Assembly: GCA_001942415.1 (NCBI GenBank) | Contig: MKJX01000171.1 | Coordinates: 1 to 64,000, forward strand | Origin: Pseudonocardia sp. CNS-139 | GTDB taxonomy: Bacteria; Actinomycetota; Actinomycetes; Mycobacteriales; Pseudonocardiaceae | Direction of reading: 5' to 3' | Length of the DNA stretch: 64,000 nucleotides | Part shown: positions 57,489 through 64,000 of the stretch, in pieces | Layout: every line of letters starts with the position of its first letter | How positions within the stretch are numbered: position 1 is the first letter of the stretch | Program-made: the position numbers and the translations under genes | The notes under the pieces: model-generated | Told to the model about the DNA's origin: nothing | The model's input: only the letters and a program-made list of their open reading frames with translations | Database searches by the model: none

Positions 57489-57680
57489 TCACGTCCGGTC
57501 GGCGTGCACCTCGACCAGCACCCGCTCCACCCGACCGGTGAAGGCGGGCGACGGGGCCGGGACGAACGCCAGGCTCCGGCGGGCCCGCTCGGCCAGCGCC
57601 GGGGGAGCGGCGCAGCACTCGATCTCCCAGCCCTCCACGGAGAACCCGACCGTGGTGCGCGCGCCGCGGCGCCGGATCAC
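57489..57680 (-). CDS. Short DUF6578-like protein
   Basis: A 63-residue protein starting at GTG, which overlaps the stop of the upstream paralog (GTGA). TVGFSVEGWEIECCAAPPALAERARRSLAF matches the N-terminal strand and Cys-Cys motif of the upstream protein (FVASWEIECCAPPPAVGEP). The rest is truncated to VERVLVEVHAD. It looks like a partial tandem duplicate, with unknown function. Confidence 0.55.
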   Translation of the reverse strand: MIRRRGARTTVGFSVEGWEIECCAAPPALAERARRSLAFVPAPSPAFTGRVERVLVEVHADRT

Positions 57681-58213
57681 GGGCCCGCCACGGCGACGTC
57701 GAGCAGCACACCCGTCTGCTGCGGCACGTCCGTCCCGGAGTCGATCCGGTCGATCCGGAACCACCGCGGGCTGCGTTCCCGGTCCGCCATCGACACGGTG
57801 CCGCGCACGGGCAACAGCGTGCCGTCGCGGCCGGGCCGGTAGACCTGGCTGACCAGGCGGACGCGCCGGACGGTGCCCGTCGTCGCCGGGACGTCCTGCG
57901 GGCCGAGCCCGTGGGCACTCCCCACCAGCAGGCCGCGCAGCCGGTGGCGCCCCGGCGCCGGCACCGGCCCGGCGTGGTCGTTCCACCACGCGACGAGGGG
58001 CCCGTCGGTCACGGCGGTCCAGCCGTCCCGCGGCTCGACCAGCCAGTCGCGCTCCCGGTCGAGGTCCGGGTCGGCGTACTCACCGTGCCCGGGCTGGAAC
58101 CCCAGCGTCCAGGTCGTGGGCTCGCCGACCGCCGGGGGCGGGGCACAGCACTCGATCTCCCACGACGCGACGAAGACCTCGACGACGGTCGGTTCGGTGA
58201 ACCGGAGACTCAT
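57677..58213 (-). CDS. DUF6578-like protein
   Basis: A 178-residue protein with the motif VEVFVASWEIECCAPPPAVGEPTTW near the start, then PGHGEYADPDLDRERDWLVEPRDGW and GTVRRVRLVSQVYRPG. The double cysteine and Trp pattern is that of the actinobacterial DUF6578 group, of unknown function. ATG 58213; its stop overlaps the start of the shorter homologue. The 66 bp up to the next gene stop (58280) hold nothing recognisable. Confidence 0.6.
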   Translation of the reverse strand: MSLRFTEPTVVEVFVASWEIECCAPPPAVGEPTTWTLGFQPGHGEYADPDLDRERDWLVEPRDGWTAVTDGPLVAWWNDHAGPVPAPGRHRLRGLLVGSAHGLGPQDVPATTGTVRRVRLVSQVYRPGRDGTLLPVRGTVSMADRERSPRWFRIDRIDSGTDVPQQTGVLLDVAVAGP

Positions 58214-58279
58214 CAGCACGGCCCGTGCACTCGACACGTCCGGGGCACGACGTCCCCGGGCACGGGCTACCCGTGCCGG

Positions 58280-59106
58280 TCACCGTACCGGAGCCGGCCG
58301 GTACACCGTCAGCACGAACGCCGCGGTCACCGTCAGCCCGCCGACGTCCGCGGCCGACCCGCCGTGGTGCGCGCTCGGCCCCATCCCGACGACCTGCCGC
58401 ACGCCGTCCGCGTCGAGCCGCAGCGCGAACGTCAGCGCCGTGCTGGACTCCGTCCGGAACGCGGCGCCCAGCGCCCGTTCCAGCCGCTCGGCCTTGCGGG
58501 CGTCGACGTCGACGAGCCGGGCGACCGTCCGCACCTCGGCGAGGTGCTCCGCGCCGGGGTCACCACCAGCAGCGCACCACCCGGGCGCAGCACCCGGCGG
58601 AACTCGGCAGGGTTGCGCGGCGCGAACACGTCCAGCACCAGGTCGGCCGATCCGTCCCGCAGCGGCCAGGGCTCCCACACGTCCCACCCGACGGCCGCCG
58701 CCCGCGGATGGGCCCGCGCCGCCCGCCGCAGCGCCGGCACCGACGAGTCGATCAGCAAGCCGCGGGCCGGGGGCGCACGGTCGAGCACGTGCGCCAGGTA
58801 GTGGCCGGTGCCGCCGCCCGCGTCCACGACGAGCCCGCCGTCCGCGGGCAGCACCGCCGTCGCGAGGTCGGCGATCCGCTCGGCCAGCGGCCGGTAGTGC
58901 CCGGCCGCCAGGAACGCGGCGCGGTCGCCGACCATCGCGGCGGTGTCGCCGACGAGCGCCCGGCCGGCCGCCAGGTTGACGTAGCCGTGCCGCGCGACGT
59001 CGAACGCGTGCCGGTCCGGGCAGGCCAGCGACCCGGCCCGGCGCGCCAGCGGCCCGGCGCAGAGGGGGCAGACGAGCGGCAGCCCGTCCAGACGGGTGGC
59101 GGACAC
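58280..59106 (-). CDS. RlmA/TlrB-type rRNA (guanine-N1) methyltransferase
   Basis: About 275 residues. The N-terminal zinc ribbon LVCPLCAGPLARRAGSLACPDRHAFDVARHGYVNL, with CPLC...CPDRH, is diagnostic of RlmA-like 23S rRNA methyltransferases. The SAM-binding site is GGLVVDAGGGTGHYLAHVL, with the catalytic-site region DVFAPRNPAEFRRVLRPGGALLVVTP. A break near 58557 follows. Targets in homologues are G745 or G748; loss or gain changes macrolide/viomycin sensitivity. GTG start lies 1 bp after the stop of the WYL gene. Confidence 0.87.
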
Positions 59107-59107
59107 G

Positions 59108-60123
59108 TCAGGAGCCGGTACCGGACGCCGGCCCGGCGGGCGGCGCGCTGTCGGGCATCGGGCGGGTCTCCTCCTCCGTCGGACCGGCAGCGTAACTCCG
59201 CAGCAGCTCGGAACCGATGCGCGCCAGCTCGGCGCGCACCGCGTCGGGCCCGGCCACCTCGACCATCGCGCCCCACCCGGCCAGCTGCTCGGCCACCGAC
59301 CGCGCCGTGTGCGCGGACACCCGCATCCGCTCCCGCCCGTCGGCCGCCGTGCCGTCGGGGACGCAGTGGCGGCCCAGCAGCTTCCGCAGCACACCCGCGT
59401 ACCGGGGCTCGACCAGCACCGTCGCCTCGACCTGCGAGCGGCGCCGCTCCACCTCCTCGACCACGCGCTCCCACGCCTCGGCCAGCGCGAACCGCTCCGG
59501 CCGGCGGGCCGGCTCATCGGTGAGGACGCGTCCGCGATCCGCTCGACGCGGAACGTGCGCCGGCCCGCGTCGGTGCCCGCGACCAGGTACCAGACGTCGT
59601 CCTTGTCGACGAGGCCCCACGGGTCGACCAGCCGCTCGGACCGGTTGCGTGCCCGGTCCTCGTACGTCAGGCGGACCTTGCGCCGGCGCACCACCGCCGA
59701 CTCCAGCAGCGCGACCACCGGCGGCCGGTCCCGGCCGGCCTTCCCCCACCCGGCCGGGTCGACGACCACCGCGTCCAGCGCGGCCTCCGCCGCGTCCCGG
59801 AACGGCCCGGGCAGCGCGCGCACCAGCTTCCGCAGCGCCGAACGCGCCTCCGGGGCCTCCGACCCGGACCCGAGCAGCAGGAAGAGCGCCTCCGCCTCGG
59901 GCGCCGTCAGCCCGCTGAGATCGGTGCGCGCCCCGCCGACCAGCGCCCATCCGCCCCCGCGGCCCGGCTGCGGGTAGACCGGCACGCCCGCTGCCGACAG
60001 CGCCTCCAGGTCGCGGCGGGCCGTCGCGACCGACACCTCCAGCTCGTGGGCCAGCTCGGCCGCGGTGACCCGGCCGCGGGCCTGCATCAGCAGGAGGGTG
60101 GCGACGAGCCGGTCCGCACGCAT
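59108..60123 (-). CDS. WYL-domain transcriptional regulator (YafY type)
   Basis: About 338 residues. N-terminal DeoR-like HTH: MRADRLVATLLLMQARGRVTAAELAHELEVSVATARRDLEALSAAGVPVY. Middle: WYL domain (ALLESAVVRRRKVRLTYEDRARN, VDPWGLVDKDDVWYLVAGTDAGRRTFRVERI). After a break near 59524 comes the WCX-like C-terminus with VLVEPRYAGVLRKLLG. Divergent from a VOC protein, with an inverted repeat between them, and co-oriented with the methyltransferase. Confidence 0.87.
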
Positions 60124-60141
60124 GCGCCGATTCTCCTCGGA

Positions 60142-60166
60142 AAAGTGCGCAGAGGGTGAGCACTTT
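60142..60166. promoter_or_regulatory. AAAGTGC-N11-GCACTTT inverted repeat
   Basis: A perfect 7-bp dyad (60142-60148, 60160-60166) with overlapping TGCGCAG repeats lies between the divergent WYL and VOC genes. It is a likely operator for the WYL regulator. Confidence 0.55.
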
Positions 60167-60220
60167 GCGCAGCAGCATGGGTTCCGTCAGCAACGAACGG
60201 ACACGAGAGAAGGACACGCC

Positions 60221-60625
60221 ATGCTCCGCGGTCTGACCACCATCAGCTACTTCGCCGACGACGTCCCCGCCGCGAGCCGCTGGTACGCCGACCTGCTCGG
60301 CGTCGAGCCCTACTTCGTGCGCCCGGAGGACGGCCCGGCCGCGTACGTCGAGTTCCGGATCGGCGACTACCAGCACGAGCTGGGCATCATCGACCGCCGA
60401 TTCGCGCCCCACCATGACCCGCAGCCGGGGGGAGCGGTGGCGTACTGGCACGTCGACGACGTCACCGCGGCCCTGGAGCGGCTGGTCGCCCTGGGCGCCA
60501 AGGAGCACGAGCCGGTCACCGAACGCGGCTCCGGGTTCGTCACGGCGTCCGTGGTCGACCCCTTCGGCAACGTGCTCGGCGTCATGCAGAACCCGCACTA
60601 CCTGGAGATCCTCGCGGCGCGCTGA
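60221..60625 (+). CDS. VOC-family protein (glyoxalase/dioxygenase-like)
   Basis: A 134-residue protein: LRGLTTISYFADDVPAASRWYADLLGVEPYFV, a first beta-alpha-beta unit, then GDYQHELGIIDRRFAPH and VAYWHVDDVTAALERLVALGA, ending VTASVVDPFGNVLGVMQNPHYLEI. VOC proteins bind metals and can isomerise, oxygenate or sequester small molecules. ATG has a good AGAAGGA ribosome-binding site. It is divergent from the WYL regulator and is probably its target. Confidence 0.86.
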   Translation: MLRGLTTISYFADDVPAASRWYADLLGVEPYFVRPEDGPAAYVEFRIGDYQHELGIIDRRFAPHHDPQPGGAVAYWHVDDVTAALERLVALGAKEHEPVTERGSGFVTASVVDPFGNVLGVMQNPHYLEILAAR

Positions 60626-60678
60626 CCCCGCGGCGGGGCACGTAGTCCTACCGATGCGCGCCCCCGCCCGGGCCGGTC

Positions 60679-61128
60679 ATGATCGGCGCCGTGCCGACCG
60701 GACTCAACGTCGCCCTGCAGCTCGCGGCCCTCGCCGTCGCCGTCATCGTCCGGCTGGCGTCGCCGGGCTGGATGCTGGTGATCGCGGTCGTCAGCGTCGT
60801 CCCGCTCGCCGTCGCGGCGCTCCCGAGCGTCCTCGCGCTCGGGACGCTGCGCCGGCACCGGCTCACGGCGCCGGTGGCCGTCCCGTTCACCGTCAGCGCC
60901 GCGGCGTTGGTGCTGGTCGCGCTCCTGTACCCGGAGCTGGACGACGTGACGTCCTGGGTGCCGGTGCTGCGGCTCGCCGGCCTGCAGGACGACATCGACC
61001 GGGGGGCCGACATCATCACGGCGTCGTCCGTCGGCAACGCCGCGGTGCTGCTCCTCGTCACCGCGACGGTGTGGACGGTCGTGGCGGTGGTCGTCACCCG
61101 CCGCCGGACGCGTGAGCGGGCCGCCTAA
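60679..61128 (+). CDS. Small four-helix membrane protein
   Basis: A 149-residue protein with hydrophobic segments at about residues 10-25, 29-53, 66-84 and 118-140. The only notable soluble part is PELDDVTSWVPVLRLAGLQDDIDRGAD. No family is recognised. ATG 60679 or GTG 60691 may be the start. It is 53 bp after the VOC gene and probably unrelated to it. Confidence 0.6.
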   Translation: MIGAVPTGLNVALQLAALAVAVIVRLASPGWMLVIAVVSVVPLAVAALPSVLALGTLRRHRLTAPVAVPFTVSAAALVLVALLYPELDDVTSWVPVLRLAGLQDDIDRGADIITASSVGNAAVLLLVTATVWTVVAVVVTRRRTRERAA

Positions 61129-61200
61129 CGGGCCGGCACCCGAACTAGCCCCTGCCGTGCCGTTCTGTCATAACGTCGATTATCGGCTCTCGACCGGCGG

Positions 61201-61255
61201 TTGCAGCAAAGCCACCCTCATGCAGCCAGACGGCGTGAGGGTGGCTTTGCTGCAA
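61201..61255. terminator. 20-bp perfect hairpin between convergent genes
   Basis: TTGCAGCAAAGCCACCCTCA (61201-61220) is fully complementary to 61236-61255 around a 15-nt loop. It lies between the stops at 61128 and 61270. Of all the window's terminator hairpins it has the longest uninterrupted low-GC stem. Confidence 0.78.
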
Positions 61256-61269
61256 CAAGAGATCCGACC

Positions 61270-63657
<2,388 letters not shown>

Positions 63658-63744
63658 CGTGTCTCCATCCTGTGGGGCCGGGCCGGTCCAGGCCCGCAGC
63701 CGCGACGGCGGCCGCGAACCTCGGACCCGCCGTGCCGCGAAGAT

Positions 63745-64000
63745 TCAGCGCACCTCGAAGATGCGGATCATGTTGCCGGCGGGGTCGCGGAACGCGCAGT
63801 CGCGCACGCCCCACGGCTGGTCGGTCGGCTCCTGGACGACCTCGGCGTCCCCGGCCTGGAGGCGCTCGAAGGTGCCGTCGAGGTCCTTGCTGGCCAGGTT
63901 GACGCCGGCGTAGGTGCCCTTCGCCATCATCTCCGCGATGGTGCGGCGCTCCTCGTCCGTGATCCCGGGGTCCGCGGCCGGCGGGTGCAGGACGATCGCC
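63745..64000 (-). CDS. VOC-family protein, 5' end outside the window
   Basis: The C-terminal 84 residues of a glyoxalase/bleomycin-resistance-like protein: [31 protein letters not shown], then [24 protein letters not shown], the classic VOC ending with the metal-ligand Glu-Val. The frame stays open to the window edge. It lies 87 bp upstream of the second UvrA-like gene and probably shares its promoter, forming a small resistance-type operon. Confidence 0.8.
   Translation of the reverse strand, partial: AIVLHPPAADPGITDEERRTIAEMMAKGTYAGVNLASKDLDGTFERLQAGDAEVVQEPTDQPWGVRDCAFRDPAGNMIRIFEVR

Noticed and set aside
61168-61184. ATAA-N6-TTAT inverted repeat as an operator
   Set aside because: It lies at the 3' ends of two convergent genes, so no promoter is expected there.

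Overview
The window is very GC-rich actinobacterial DNA. A mycothiol ligase (MshC), several deazaflavin/F420-type enzymes, many GTG starts joined by GTGA/ATGA overlaps, ECF sigma factors with DGPF partners and a DasR-like operator all point to a mycelial actinomycete. Pseudonocardiales is the best guess, but that is inference. I see no tRNA, rRNA, insertion sequence, integrase or CRISPR array.

About half of the genes are interrupted by frameshifts. Where conserved family sequence lets the original be rebuilt, nearly all are losses of one base from GG, CC, GGG or a longer run, or of one unit of a CG/GC repeat. They hit housekeeping genes such as mshC as often as accessory genes, so they look like consensus errors. 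I therefore annotate most broken reading frames as one gene and give the approximate break points. One locus, an acyl-CoA dehydrogenase pair at 3.4-4.7 kb, is different: it has lost many in-frame segments and looks like a real pseudogene.

Layout. 0-12.8 kb: partial membrane protein, succinate-semialdehyde dehydrogenase, decayed acyl-CoA dehydrogenases, a Ser/Thr kinase with an extracellular domain, PPOX enzyme, geranylgeranyl-reductase-like flavoprotein, a YCII plus ECF42-type sigma pair, a flippase fused to a phosphotransferase, and an SGNH hydrolase. 12.9-20.9 kb: a second DGPF/ECF42 pair, two divergent ArsR-SRPBCC modules sharing three copies of one operator, a DNA polymerase overlapping a CrtU-like flavoprotein, and an LLM oxidoreductase. 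21-30 kb: two MFS exporters, L,D-transpeptidase, BlaI-M56 pair, toroid protein, fatty acid desaturase, degenerate ApbE and an MDR oxidoreductase with a MerR-type promoter. 30-39 kb: MoxR-like AAA plus VWA pair, an amino-sugar operon (kinase, SIS protein, NagA), a DAO flavoprotein and mshC. 39-46 kb: MOSC-ferredoxin reductase fusion and a PadR / DrrA / DrrB / deazaflavin oxidoreductase / UvrA-like cassette. 46-64 kb: lipoprotein, regulators paired with oxidoreductases, two further ECF sigma factors, prolyl aminopeptidase, CynX-type MFS, an RlmA-type methyltransferase with a WYL regulator, and a second UvrA-like protein beside a VOC protein.

The main themes are regulation of stress or xenobiotic responses (four ECF sigma factors and eight other transcriptional regulators) and drug efflux or resistance. 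Long hairpins of several sequence families sit in every convergent gene gap longer than 50 bp.
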